A DNA stretch of 35,167 bases, taken from NCBI GenBank assembly GCA_900546005.1, contig URBJ01000014.1:1-35167 (forward strand), in the 5' to 3' direction. Shown here in pieces: positions 7,971-17,007 of this stretch (position 1 is the stretch's first letter; every line of letters begins with the position of its first letter). A program made the position numbers and the translations under genes. This DNA is from an uncultured Alistipes sp. (lineage in GTDB: Bacteria; Bacteroidota; Bacteroidia; Bacteroidales; Rikenellaceae). The notes beneath the pieces are model-generated. The model made no database searches. It was not told the origin of the DNA and worked only from the letters and a program-made list of their open reading frames with translations.

Positions 7971-9254
7971 ATGCAACGGGGACGCACTCAACATCGATTT
8001 TTTGTGGTTCTATTCATCATCTTGCTTTCCGACCTCGTCGGTCTGCAACAGATTTTGGCACAAGTTCCCCGGCACTCCATCCCTTGCGACTCGCTACGAA
8101 TCAACCGCACCGGATTCGGCCGCTTCATGAACCAAGTGTCGTCAACCCGTGCCTATCAAATGACCCATATCGCCGTTCCACTGATCGTTTCGGGCCTGAT
8201 CACACAACATAACGACCATCAGTTCCGCAGTCTGCGCAACACTTACCTGCTTTCTTTTTACCACCGATACGATGACTACCTGCAATATGCTCCTGCAGGA
8301 TTGCTGCTTGGTCTGAAAATCGGAGGAGTCGAAGGTCGCAGTTCATGGGGACGGATGCTCGTTTCAGATGCTTTCTCCGCCGTACTACTTACAGCCATGG
8401 TACGGTCTCTAAAATCAGCCGGTCAGGTAACACGCCCCGACAACACTGACCGACATTCATTCCCGTCCGGACACACTGCCACCGCTTTCCTTACCGCAAC
8501 CCTGCTCCACAAAGAGTACGGACGAACACGAAGCCCGTGGTACAGCGTCGGAGGATATGTCTGCGCTACAGCAACCGGACTCTCCCGCATGATCAACAAC
8601 AAACATTGGCTGAGCGATGCTCTGGCAGGAGCCGGCATAGGCATCCTGTGCGGCGAATTGGGATACTATCTGGCCGACCTGATATTCAAGGATCGCGGAC
8701 TGCTCCGCAATGAGCTTCCCGAACCGGCGTATGACCTCTCTCACCGCCCTTCGTTTTTAGGCCTCTATTTGGGCTACAACCTGTTCCTGAATCGAACCGA
8801 ACGGATCGATGGGACAAAAATATCGTTTTCATCGGGTGGAAATGCCGGACTCGAAGGAGCTTGGTTCATCAACAACCATTTCGGATTCGGCGGCCGAATG
8901 ACCGCCATGAATCTGAGTCCGGTCGTCGACGGTACGGCCAGCCAAAAACAGATCGAACTAATCTGTTGCTATCTGGGTGCATACTACTCTCTCCCGTTGA
9001 CCTGCAAGTGGCAGATCGGAACCAAACTGCTCGCCGGATATAACCATACAGGCGGTTTTCAGCTTCGTGAACGATCGATCGGGAACAGAAATCTTTTCGG
9101 AATGAGCACCGGACTTTCGCTGACCTTCATCGCTCACCACAATTTCGGCATGCGCCTCTTCTCCGATTATACTTTCACCCCTTCACTGCTCATCCCTCAT
9201 GGAAAGACATCGCACATTCTCTCTTTAGGAGGTGGGGTTAACCTGCAATTCTAA
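7971..9254 (+). CDS. Secreted PAP2-family phosphatase with C-terminal outer-membrane beta-barrel-like domain
   Basis: A 427-residue protein from the ATG at 7971. A hydrophobic signal peptide (about residues 9-31, ending ILAQ) comes first. The PAP2 (type 2 phosphatidic acid phosphatase) domain follows with all three motifs intact: K148-x6-R155-P156, P165-S-G-H168, and S205-R206-x5-H212-x3-D216. H212 should be the nucleophile and H168 the acid. From about residue 255 to the end the sequence switches to alternating amphipathic strands with many Gly and aromatic residues, and it finishes in ...GVNLQF, a terminal Phe as in BAM-dependent barrels. The likely role is dephosphorylation of a lipid phosphate (phosphatidate, undecaprenyl pyrophosphate or lipid A) at the periplasmic side. 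The substrate is inferred only at the family level. It is probably a single-gene transcript. Confidence 0.88.
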   Translation: MQRGRTQHRFFVVLFIILLSDLVGLQQILAQVPRHSIPCDSLRINRTGFGRFMNQVSSTRAYQMTHIAVPLIVSGLITQHNDHQFRSLRNTYLLSFYHRYDDYLQYAPAGLLLGLKIGGVEGRSSWGRMLVSDAFSAVLLTAMVRSLKSAGQVTRPDNTDRHSFPSGHTATAFLTATLLHKEYGRTRSPWYSVGGYVCATATGLSRMINNKHWLSDALAGAGIGILCGELGYYLADLIFKDRGLLRNELPEPAYDLSHRPSFLGLYLGYNLFLNRTERIDGTKISFSSGGNAGLEGAWFINNHFGFGGRMTAMNLSPVVDGTASQKQIELICCYLGAYYSLPLTCKWQIGTKLLAGYNHTGGFQLRERSIGNRNLFGMSTGLSLTFIAHHNFGMRLFSDYTFTPSLLIPHGKTSHILSLGGGVNLQF

Positions 9255-9260
9255 TATCAC

Positions 9261-9275
9261 TTAGATCGAATCTAA
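9261..9275. repeat. Small perfect inverted repeat TTAGAT-N3-ATCTAA
   Basis: Six-base arms with a three-base spacer, just after the PAP2 stop and about 54 bases upstream of the GH3 -7 box. A second inverted repeat with 7-bp arms (AAATCGG/CCGATTT at 9288-9294 and 9309-9315) follows. They could be a weak terminator or an operator for the GH3 gene. Neither has a good T-tract. Confidence 0.3.
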
Positions 9276-9328
9276 AGAATCTCGATCAAATCGGACGGCC
9301 GTTTTCGCCCGATTTATCCATATTTTCC

Positions 9329-9336
9329 TATCTTTG
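9329..9336 (+). promoter_or_regulatory. Predicted -7 box of the GH3 gene
   Basis: TATCTTTG matches TAnnTTTG and lies 38 bases before the ATG at 9375. Confidence 0.5.
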
Positions 9337-9374
9337 TAAACAAATTTAACCCTAGACTTTTTAAATTAACAAAA

Positions 9375-11936
9375 ATGCGCCTATTTTCCCTATGTCTCGG
9401 GCTGGTGTGCTGTATCGTGATCAAAGCTCAAGCCCAACCGGAAATTATTGCCGACACATTACGCCCTGCCGAAGAACGAATACAAAATGCCATCGATCAG
9501 ATGACACTCGAAGAGAAAGTCCGACTCTGTTTTGGAGGCGAACGTTTCGGAGAGGTCGTTTTACCCGGAGTGCCCCGTTTGGAGATCGATCCGATCTATG
9601 CTGCCGACGGACCTCGCGGAGTCCGGGCAGGTGATGTCACCGTCTTTCCTTCGGGAATAGGTCTTGCCGCCACATGGAATCCGCAACTCGTCGAACAAAC
9701 CGGACAGGTGATCGGGTCCGAAAGCCGTGCCCGCGGAATCGGTATGGTCTTCGGCCCTGCATTCAACATCAACCGCGATCCGTTGGGAGGCCGTTTTTTC
9801 GAATATCTGACAGAAGATCCCTACCTGAACGGCAAATTGGCTGTAGCCCAAGTACGAGGCATGCAGCGGGAAGGGGTATCGGCCTGTATCAAACACTTCG
9901 CCGTCAACAGCCGCGACCTCAACCGAAACTGGTACATGAGCCGCGTGGACGAACGTACGCTGCGCGAAATCTATCTGCGCGGATATGAGATCGCTGTCAA
10001 AGAGGCCGATCCGTGGGGCTGCATGACCGCCGCAAACGGACTGAACGGCGAACTGTGCAGCGACAACGAATGGTTGCTCAATGAAGTTCTGAAAAAGGAG
10101 TGGGGATTCAAGGGTCTCGTCCTCACCGACTTCTGCCACTCCCGGTCAACCGTCAAGGCAGCGTTGGCCGGACTCGACATCGACATGCCGTGGGGCGATT
10201 TCGAAACGATCCTTTTCGGCAAACCGTTGATGGAAGCCGTCGAACGGGGTGAAGTTCCCGAAGCGGTCCTCAACGAAATGGTCCGTCGGATCCTTTGGGT
10301 CAAATACAAAACCGGAGTCCTCGATCATAAAGACCTGAAAGCTGGCGCCTCGGTCAACACCAAAGAGCACCAAGAGGTAGCCCGTCAGGCTGCCGAGGAG
10401 AGTATGGTGCTGCTGAAAAACGAAAATGAACTTCTGCCGCTCGACCTCAACAAGACGAAGAGGGTCGTTCTGATCGGACCGAATTGTGCACAACGTTTCT
10501 GCATACTGGGACTCGGAGGAAGTTCCGGAGCCCAAGCCGCCTACGAAATCACCCCGTTAAAAGGTTTGGAGAACAAATTGAAAGGCAAAGCCGAACTCTC
10601 TTACCTGCCCTTGACGGGAGACTCGCCGTTCACGCCGATTCCTGCCGAATGCTGGACCGGACAGAAAGAGGGTAACGGTGTGCGGGCTACCTACTACAAA
10701 CGCGGAGAGGGTCAGGTTCAGGCCGTAAAAATCGAACCGACAGTCGATTTCAGCTGGTTCAACCAATCCCCCGTCCCCGACAAGATCCAACCCGGCGATG
10801 TGCATGTCGTCGTAGAGGGCAAAATCAAGGCTCCCGTAACCGGAACCTACACGCTCAAGCTGATCACCGACAATAACGCCGAGTTCTGGGTTTCGGACAT
10901 GGGTGCACAAGCCATACGCAACACCGAAAGCGGCGTTCCGCAACAAAACACGGCCATGTGTTTCTTCGAGGCCGGAAAGACCTACGACATCCGGATCGAC
11001 TACTCCCAATCGCCCGAGGGAATGAAAAATGCCACCGAAATGAACTATTGGGCCAAAGAGAACCCCTCGTTGCGGTTGGAATGGGCGCTGCCGAGCGACG
11101 AAAAGATCATTGCCGAAGCCATCGCCCCCTATCGTGATACCCTTGCCTCGGCCGATGTAATCGTATTCGTGGGGGGAACCGACCACAACCTCGACTGCGA
11201 AGGCCGCGACAGAACCTCGATGAACTTCCCGCAAGGACAGACCGAACTGATCCGTCAGGTCGCAGCGATCAACCCCAATATGGTCGTTGCTCTGATGCAC
11301 GGAGCTCCGATCGACCTGCCGTGGATCGACTACGTACCGGCGGTTCTGGACATGTTCTTCCCGGGCATGGAGGGTGGCACGGCCTTGGCCGATCTGCTCT
11401 TCGGCGATGCAACGCCCTCCGGACGTCTGACCTTCAGCTGGCCCATGCAATTAGAGGACTCGCCTGTCTACAAACTCGCTACGCAAGACATCGACAACGT
11501 TTACTATACGGACAGTCTGATGGTGGGATACCGCTATTTCGACACCGAAAATATCGCTCCGCGCTACGAATTCGGATACGGACTGAGTTATACCACGTTC
11601 GACTATGGCAAGATGAAACTTTCGCGCCAAGGCGACTCGTGTATCGTGACGATGAAGATCAAAAACAGCGGCCCGAAAGAGGGAGCCGAAACCGTACAGA
11701 TCTACGTCGGGCAGAAAAACTGCAAATACACCCGGCCGGTTCATGAGCTGAAAGCCTTCGAGAAGGTCTTTTTGAAAGCCGGTGAGTCGCGGACAATCTC
11801 CTTCGTTCTGGACAAAGATGCCTTCTCGTACTGGAATCCGGATCAGAAAACATGGGTTCGCGACTCGGATGAATTTACGATCGAAGCCGGTCACTCGTCA
11901 CGGGATATCCGAAGAAGTGCAAAAATCAAATTTTAA
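9375..11936 (+). CDS. Secreted GH3 beta-glucosidase with inserted PA14 domain
   Basis: An 853-residue exo-glycosidase. The signal peptide is residues 1-21 (ending AQAQ). The (beta/alpha)8 domain covers about 30-315, with KHF at 173-175 and the predicted nucleophile D252 in VLTDF (usually SDW in the family). The alpha/beta sandwich domain covers about 340-690 and is interrupted at about 433-572 by a PA14 domain (GVRATYYKRGEGQ..., TGTYTLKLITDNNAEFW). The candidate acid/base is E609 in the DCEGRDR loop. A fibronectin-III-like domain ends the protein (about 750-850). PA14 insertions usually shape substrate choice for aryl or oligosaccharide beta-glucosides, and the bond cleaved is most likely a beta-glucoside or beta-xyloside. 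It has its own promoter and no CAZyme directly adjacent. The length is usual for PA14-type GH3. Confidence 0.92.
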   Translation: MRLFSLCLGLVCCIVIKAQAQPEIIADTLRPAEERIQNAIDQMTLEEKVRLCFGGERFGEVVLPGVPRLEIDPIYAADGPRGVRAGDVTVFPSGIGLAATWNPQLVEQTGQVIGSESRARGIGMVFGPAFNINRDPLGGRFFEYLTEDPYLNGKLAVAQVRGMQREGVSACIKHFAVNSRDLNRNWYMSRVDERTLREIYLRGYEIAVKEADPWGCMTAANGLNGELCSDNEWLLNEVLKKEWGFKGLVLTDFCHSRSTVKAALAGLDIDMPWGDFETILFGKPLMEAVERGEVPEAVLNEMVRRILWVKYKTGVLDHKDLKAGASVNTKEHQEVARQAAEESMVLLKNENELLPLDLNKTKRVVLIGPNCAQRFCILGLGGSSGAQAAYEITPLKGLENKLKGKAELSYLPLTGDSPFTPIPAECWTGQKEGNGVRATYYKRGEGQVQAVKIEPTVDFSWFNQSPVPDKIQPGDVHVVVEGKIKAPVTGTYTLKLITDNNAEFWVSDMGAQAIRNTESGVPQQNTAMCFFEAGKTYDIRIDYSQSPEGMKNATEMNYWAKENPSLRLEWALPSDEKIIAEAIAPYRDTLASADVIVFVGGTDHNLDCEGRDRTSMNFPQGQTELIRQVAAINPNMVVALMHGAPIDLPWIDYVPAVLDMFFPGMEGGTALADLLFGDATPSGRLTFSWPMQLEDSPVYKLATQDIDNVYYTDSLMVGYRYFDTENIAPRYEFGYGLSYTTFDYGKMKLSRQGDSCIVTMKIKNSGPKEGAETVQIYVGQKNCKYTRPVHELKAFEKVFLKAGESRTISFVLDKDAFSYWNPDQKTWVRDSDEFTIEAGHSSRDIRRSAKIKF

Positions 11937-12016
11937 TTCGAGATTTGTTCTGAACCTGAATGAAAAGCTGTAAAATCAGATATAAAACGTTGTAGATAAG
12001 GCATAAGGCTATCATC

Positions 12017-12024
12017 TATATTGG
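12017..12024 (+). promoter_or_regulatory. Possible -7 box of carB
   Basis: TATATTGG differs from TAnnTTTG at one position and ends 38 bases before the carB ATG, the same distance seen for the GH3 gene. A TTG at 12021 that could lengthen the protein lies inside it. Confidence 0.3.
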
Positions 12025-12062
12025 TTTTCATTAGAATTTTCACATATTTACCCGACATTTCA

Positions 12063-15000
12063 ATGAATAAAAAACTCAACAAAGTCATCGTGCTCGGATC
12101 GGGCGCTTTGAAAATCGGACAGGCCGGAGAGTTCGACTACTCCGGATCGCAAGCCCTCAAAGCCCTCCACGAAGAGGGGATCTCTACTGTACTGATCAAT
12201 CCGAACATCGCAACGATACAGACTTCGGAAGGTATCGCCGACCGGGTCTATTTCCTGCCGGTCAACCCCTACTTCGTCGAAGAGATCATCAAGAAAGAGC
12301 GTCCGGACGGTATTCTGCTCGCTTTCGGTGGACAGACCGCCTTGAACTGCGGTACGGAGATGTACCTGAACGGGACCCTGCAACGCTACGGTGTCGAAGT
12401 GCTCGGCACCTCTGTCGAAGCCATTATGGCCACCGAAGACCGCGATCTGTTCGTCAAGAAACTGAACGAAATCGAAATCAAGACTCCGGTTAGCCAAGCC
12501 GTCGAAACGATGGAGGATGCTATCGCCGCTGCAAACCGGATCGGATTCCCGATCATGGTCCGTTCGGCCTATGCCTTAGGCGGGCTCGGAAGCGGAATCA
12601 GCCAAAATCTGGAAGAGTTCAAAACCCTGTGCGAAAGCTCTTTCGCCTACTCGAAACAGATTCTGGTAGAGGAGTCATTAAAAGGATGGAAAGAGATCGA
12701 GTTCGAAGTGATCCGCGACAAGAACGACCACTGCTTCACCGTCGCCAGCATGGAGAACTTCGACCCGCTGGGAATCCACACCGGCGAAAGTATCGTCGTG
12801 GCTCCGACCTGTTCGCTCAACGAACAGGAGCTCTCGATGCTCCAAGAGCTCTCGAAAAAGATCATCCGCCACATCGGAATCGTCGGAGAGTGCAACATTC
12901 AGTACGCCTTCAACTCCGAGACGGATGACTACCGCGTCATCGAGGTCAACGCCCGACTGAGCCGTTCGTCGGCTCTTGCTTCAAAAGCCACCGGCTATCC
13001 TCTGGCTTTCGTCGCCGCCAAGTTGGCGTTGGGATATACCTTGGATCAGATCGGCAAGATGGGTACGCCCAACTCGGCATACGTCGCTCCTTCGCTCGAC
13101 TACCTGATCTGCAAGATCCCGCGTTGGGACCTCAGCAAATTTATCGGCGTTTCGCGACAGATCGGATCGAGCATGAAATCGGTCGGCGAGATCATGTCGA
13201 TCGGTAAATCGTTCGAAGAGATCATCCAGAAGGGTCTCCGCATGATCGGACAAGGCATGCACGGATTTGTCGGAAACGAAGGTCTCGAATTCGGTGATCT
13301 GGACGAAGAGCTCTCCAAACCGACCGACCTGCGTATCTTTGCCATCGCTGCCGCCTTCGAAAAGGGCTACACGATCGGACGCATCTATGAATTGACCAAA
13401 ATAGACCCGTGGTTCCTCGAAAGACTGAAAAACATCTACGACTACTCGCTGGTACTGAAAAAATACTCCAAAATCGAAGAGGTTCCGGCCGAAGTGCTGT
13501 TCGAAGCAAAACGGCTCGGATTCTCGGATTTCCAGATCGCCCGCTTCGTCGAATCGCCCGAGGGAACCCTCGAAAAAGAGTCATTGCGCGTACGTGCCGC
13601 CCGCCACAAGGCCAACGTTCTGCCCACCGTAAAACGGATCGAGACCGTCGCTTCGGCCGATCCCGAACTGACCAACTACCTCTACTTCACGTATGACGGC
13701 AAGGAGCACGACATTCCCTTCTTCAAGAACGAACGGTCGGTCGTGGTGCTCGGATCGGGTGCCTACCGCATCGGTAGTTCGGTAGAGTTCGACTGGTGTT
13801 CGGTCAATGCGGTGCAAACCGCCCGAAAACTGGGTTACAAGTCGATCATGATCAACTACAACCCCGAAACGGTATCGACCGACTACGACATGTGCGACCG
13901 GCTCTACTTCGATGAGCTGTCGTTCGAACGCGTACTGGACGTCCTCGAGTTAGAGATGCCCAAAGGGGTGATCGTATCGGTCGGCGGACAGATTCCGAAC
14001 AATCTGGCCATGCGGCTCCATCGGCAAGGCATTCCTATTCTGGGCACCTCGCCGCTCTCGATCGACCGGGCCGAAAACCGGCATAAATTCTCCAGCATGC
14101 TCGACCAGCTGGGTATCGATCAACCGGCATGGAAAGAGCTCTCGCACATGGATGAAATCTATGAGTTCGTCGAGAAGGTGGGCTATCCGGTACTGGTTCG
14201 TCCATCGTATGTGCTCTCGGGTGCAGCCATGAACGTTTGCTATACGGCCGAACAGCTCGAAACATTCCTGAAATTGGCAGCCAAAGTGTCGAAGGAGTAT
14301 CCCGTTGTGGTATCCCAATTCCTGCAACAGGCCAAAGAGATCGAATTCGACGCCGTAGCCCACAACGGAGAGATCGTCGAGTATGCCATCTCGGAACATG
14401 TCGAATTCGCCGGGGTGCACTCGGGTGATGCCACGCTCGTGTTCCCTGCTCAGAAGATCTACTTCGAAACGGCACGGCGCATCAAGAAAATCAGCAAGAA
14501 AATTGCCAAAGAGCTCAACATCAGCGGACCTTTCAACATCCAGTATCTGGCGAAGAACAACGAGGTCAAGGTTATCGAGTGTAACCTGCGGGCATCGCGC
14601 AGCTTCCCCTTTGTATCGAAAGTGCTCAAACGGAACTTTATCGACACGGCAATCCGCATCATGCTCGACGCTCCATACGAAAAACCGGATCACACGAATT
14701 ACGACATAGACTGGATCGGTGTTAAATCCTCGCAGTTCTCGTTTGCGCGGTTGCACAACGCCGACCCGATCCTGAGTGTCGACATGTCCTCGACGGGCGA
14801 GGTCGGATGTCTGGGTGACGACTTCTCCGAAGCTCTGCTCTCTTCGATGATCTCCGTCGGATATGATATCCCGAAACAGAACGTTATGGTCTCGTCGGGT
14901 GACACCAAATCGAAGGTCGATCTGCTCGATCCCTGCCGGATGTTGCAGGCGCATGGCTACACGATCTACGCCACGGCCGGAACTCAACGTTTTCTGGCTG

Positions 15001-15281
15001 ACCACGACATCGAGGCACAAACGGTGGGTTGGCCCGATGAACATACGCCATACAATGTCATGGATATGATCGCCGGACACAAATTCGACCTGATCGTCAA
15101 CATTCCGAAGAATCATACGCATCGGGAGCTGACCAATGGATACCGCATCCGCCGGGGCGCAATCGACCACAACATTCCGTTGATTACGAATGCCCGTCTG
15201 GCCAGTGCGTTCATCCATGCATTCTGTGAGAAAAAGCTCTCCGACATTCAGATCAAGAGCTGGCAGGAATATCAGCTATAG
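12063..15281 (+). CDS. carB: Carbamoyl-phosphate synthase large subunit
   Basis: A 1072-residue cytoplasmic synthetase, the standard length for the family. It makes carbamoyl phosphate from bicarbonate, two ATP and ammonia (normally channelled from the glutaminase subunit CarA), feeding arginine and pyrimidine synthesis. The two homologous halves are evident. Each starts with a VVLGSGA.RIG nucleotide-site motif (near residues 8-20 and 560-575) and carries an ATP-grasp domain (VRSAYALGGLGSG in the first half, VRPSYVLSGAAM in the second). The last 135 or so residues are an MGS-like allosteric domain, where UMP or ornithine effectors bind in relatives. The ATG at 12063 is chosen because the conserved N-terminus begins there; the upstream TTG is rejected. 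No carA is next to it in this window, which is unusual. A strong terminator follows. Confidence 0.96.
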   Translation: MNKKLNKVIVLGSGALKIGQAGEFDYSGSQALKALHEEGISTVLINPNIATIQTSEGIADRVYFLPVNPYFVEEIIKKERPDGILLAFGGQTALNCGTEMYLNGTLQRYGVEVLGTSVEAIMATEDRDLFVKKLNEIEIKTPVSQAVETMEDAIAAANRIGFPIMVRSAYALGGLGSGISQNLEEFKTLCESSFAYSKQILVEESLKGWKEIEFEVIRDKNDHCFTVASMENFDPLGIHTGESIVVAPTCSLNEQELSMLQELSKKIIRHIGIVGECNIQYAFNSETDDYRVIEVNARLSRSSALASKATGYPLAFVAAKLALGYTLDQIGKMGTPNSAYVAPSLDYLICKIPRWDLSKFIGVSRQIGSSMKSVGEIMSIGKSFEEIIQKGLRMIGQGMHGFVGNEGLEFGDLDEELSKPTDLRIFAIAAAFEKGYTIGRIYELTKIDPWFLERLKNIYDYSLVLKKYSKIEEVPAEVLFEAKRLGFSDFQIARFVESPEGTLEKESLRVRAARHKANVLPTVKRIETVASADPELTNYLYFTYDGKEHDIPFFKNERSVVVLGSGAYRIGSSVEFDWCSVNAVQTARKLGYKSIMINYNPETVSTDYDMCDRLYFDELSFERVLDVLELEMPKGVIVSVGGQIPNNLAMRLHRQGIPILGTSPLSIDRAENRHKFSSMLDQLGIDQPAWKELSHMDEIYEFVEKVGYPVLVRPSYVLSGAAMNVCYTAEQLETFLKLAAKVSKEYPVVVSQFLQQAKEIEFDAVAHNGEIVEYAISEHVEFAGVHSGDATLVFPAQKIYFETARRIKKISKKIAKELNISGPFNIQYLAKNNEVKVIECNLRASRSFPFVSKVLKRNFIDTAIRIMLDAPYEKPDHTNYDIDWIGVKSSQFSFARLHNADPILSVDMSSTGEVGCLGDDFSEALLSSMISVGYDIPKQNVMVSSGDTKSKVDLLDPCRMLQAHGYTIYATAGTQRFLADHDIEAQTVGWPDEHTPYNVMDMIAGHKFDLIVNIPKNHTHRELTNGYRIRRGAIDHNIPLITNARLASAFIHAFCEKKLSDIQIKSWQEYQL

Positions 15282-15308
15282 GTTTCCGTTCTCTCTGAAA
15301 CTGACAAC

Positions 15309-15353
15309 AAAAAGAGATCGGGGCCCGGAATGACCGAGCCCCGATCTCTTTTT
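15309..15353 (+). terminator. Strong rho-independent terminator after carB
   Basis: A perfect 16-bp stem (15309-15324 paired with 15338-15353) with a 13-base loop, flanked by A5 and T5. The A-tract/T-tract symmetry would also let it work for the minus-strand helicase gene, which ends at 15488. Confidence 0.9.
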
Positions 15354-15487
15354 ATCTAAAACGGATTCTACTCCAAAGCGAATCCCCTCGTTCCGTGCTT
15401 TATGGGCATGCCGCAAAAAAACCGTCGCTCTCCTCAATACATTTTTATTTGGCATCGAAGAGCTTCGACTCGAGCAGCGCGGACCCT

Positions 15488-16954
15488 TTACTCTTTCGGT
15501 GCAGCAAGTTTTGTTTCCTGCGCCTCCTGCGTCCGATTTTGCTTCTTGTCTCCGTGGAAATGGCGGCGTCTGTGGGGTCTTCTTCTCCGACGCTCCGACC
15601 CCGTCGTACCTTCGGGTGCTCCTCCCTCGGCTACTCGGCTCTCCGTTGCTCGGTTCACTGCAGCCTCAGCACTGGAATCCTTATCTGCCCGCGGTTGGGT
15701 TGTCTGATGGTCCGGCATTTCACGCGGGTCCCGTCCCTCGCGTTTCGGTCCACGTCGCCGGTTCGAACGATGCCCGCCTCGACGGCGTCCCTCGTCATCT
15801 CGTGGTGCATACTTCGGCCCTGCTCCCAAACGCTCCGGCAACGGCAACTTCTCAATCTCCCGATCGATAAACCGTTCGATCCGATGGAACTTTCCCTGCT
15901 CCTTCTCGTTGACAAAGGTAATCGCCGAACCCTCGGCACTCGCCCGGGCCGTGCGGCCAATCCGATGGATGTAATCCTCCGGGTCGTGCGGCACATCGAA
16001 GTTAATGACCATACCGATATCCTCAATATCGATACCCCGCGCCACGATATCCGTCGCAACCAATATGTCGATCTTCCCGTTTTTGAAATTCAACATCACC
16101 TCTTCGCGCTGCTCCTGTTCCAAATCGGAGTGCATCGCCGCTACACGCAACTTCATGCGTTTCAACGAATAGTTCAGCTCCTTGACCTTCTGTTTCGACG
16201 AAGCAAAAATGATCGTTTTGGCTCCGGTCGGCTTTGCAAAAAGCTCACGGATCAACTCCATTTTCTGATTCTCGTAGCAGACATACGCCCCCTGTGTGAT
16301 CGCCTCATTGGGTTTCGAAACCGCAATGTTCACCTCTGCCGGATTGCGCATAATCTGCTTGGCCATCTGCCGGATCTTGGGCGGCAGCGTTGCCGAAAAC
16401 ATGATCGTCTGCCGCTCGACCGGCAAATAGGAGATGATCTTCATGATATCATCGTAAAAACCCATATCCAGCATCCGGTCGGCCTCGTCGAGTACGAAAT
16501 ATTCGACATGAGAGAGGTCGATTCCGCTGTTGGTCAGGTGAGCCAACAAACGTCCGGGCGTCGCCACGACGATATCCGACCCCATCAACATACCCTGCTT
16601 CTGTTGGCTCCATCCGATTCCGTCACCCCCTCCGTAGACTACCGTCGTCGAGATCGGAAGAAAATAGGAAAACCCCTGAAACTGCGTATCAATCTGCTGG
16701 GCCAACTCCCGCGTCGGCACGACAATCAACGACTTGACCACATTGTCGGGATTCCCCTCGCGATGCAACCGATCCAACAACGGCAACGTGTACGCCGCTG
16801 TCTTACCGGTCCCCGTCTGGGCACACCCGATCAGGTCGCGCCCCTCCAAAATGACCGGTATCGTCTCCTGCTGCACCGGAGTCATCTCCACGAAGTTCAT
16901 CGCTTCGATACCCCGCAAAACCTCCCTATCCAAATTAAATTCATCGAACCTCAT
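15488..16954 (-). CDS. DEAD-box ATP-dependent RNA helicase, RhlE-like
   Basis: A 488-residue cytoplasmic helicase with every core motif: F-3 upstream of the Q motif (TPVQQETIP), motif I AQTGTGKT (45-52), Ia PTRELA, Ib TPGR, II DEAD (156-159), III SAT (187-189), IV/V with VATDIVARGIDI, and VI HRIGRTARA. The two RecA domains end near residue 375. The remaining tail of about 110 residues is rich in Arg, Gly, Pro and His (RRRGGHRSNRRRG and RRRRPHRRRHF), a basic RNA-binding tail like those of RhlE/CsdA relatives. The likely job is RNA remodelling in ribosome assembly, decay or cold adaptation. The gene is 53 bases downstream of the GH78 gene. A near-consensus TATCTTCG box at 16979-16986 suggests it has its own promoter. 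The paralogue type (RhlE versus another) is an inference. Confidence 0.92.
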   Translation of the reverse strand: MRFDEFNLDREVLRGIEAMNFVEMTPVQQETIPVILEGRDLIGCAQTGTGKTAAYTLPLLDRLHREGNPDNVVKSLIVVPTRELAQQIDTQFQGFSYFLPISTTVVYGGGDGIGWSQQKQGMLMGSDIVVATPGRLLAHLTNSGIDLSHVEYFVLDEADRMLDMGFYDDIMKIISYLPVERQTIMFSATLPPKIRQMAKQIMRNPAEVNIAVSKPNEAITQGAYVCYENQKMELIRELFAKPTGAKTIIFASSKQKVKELNYSLKRMKLRVAAMHSDLEQEQREEVMLNFKNGKIDILVATDIVARGIDIEDIGMVINFDVPHDPEDYIHRIGRTARASAEGSAITFVNEKEQGKFHRIERFIDREIEKLPLPERLGAGPKYAPRDDEGRRRGGHRSNRRRGPKREGRDPREMPDHQTTQPRADKDSSAEAAVNRATESRVAEGGAPEGTTGSERRRRRPHRRRHFHGDKKQNRTQEAQETKLAAPKE

Positions 16955-17007
16955 AGTCTACCAAATTTTTCACAGCCGCGAAGATAGCGAAACATTTCGA
17001 GAACGCC

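Noticed and set aside
13950..15218. 422-codon open frame antisense to carB
   Set aside because: The carB sequence is highly conserved on the plus strand; the antisense translation resembles nothing.
15395..16987. 530-codon open frame on the plus strand
   Set aside because: It lies antisense to the DEAD-box helicase gene, has no domain or coherent composition, and is rich in Arg/His/Pro as expected from reading the complement of a real gene.
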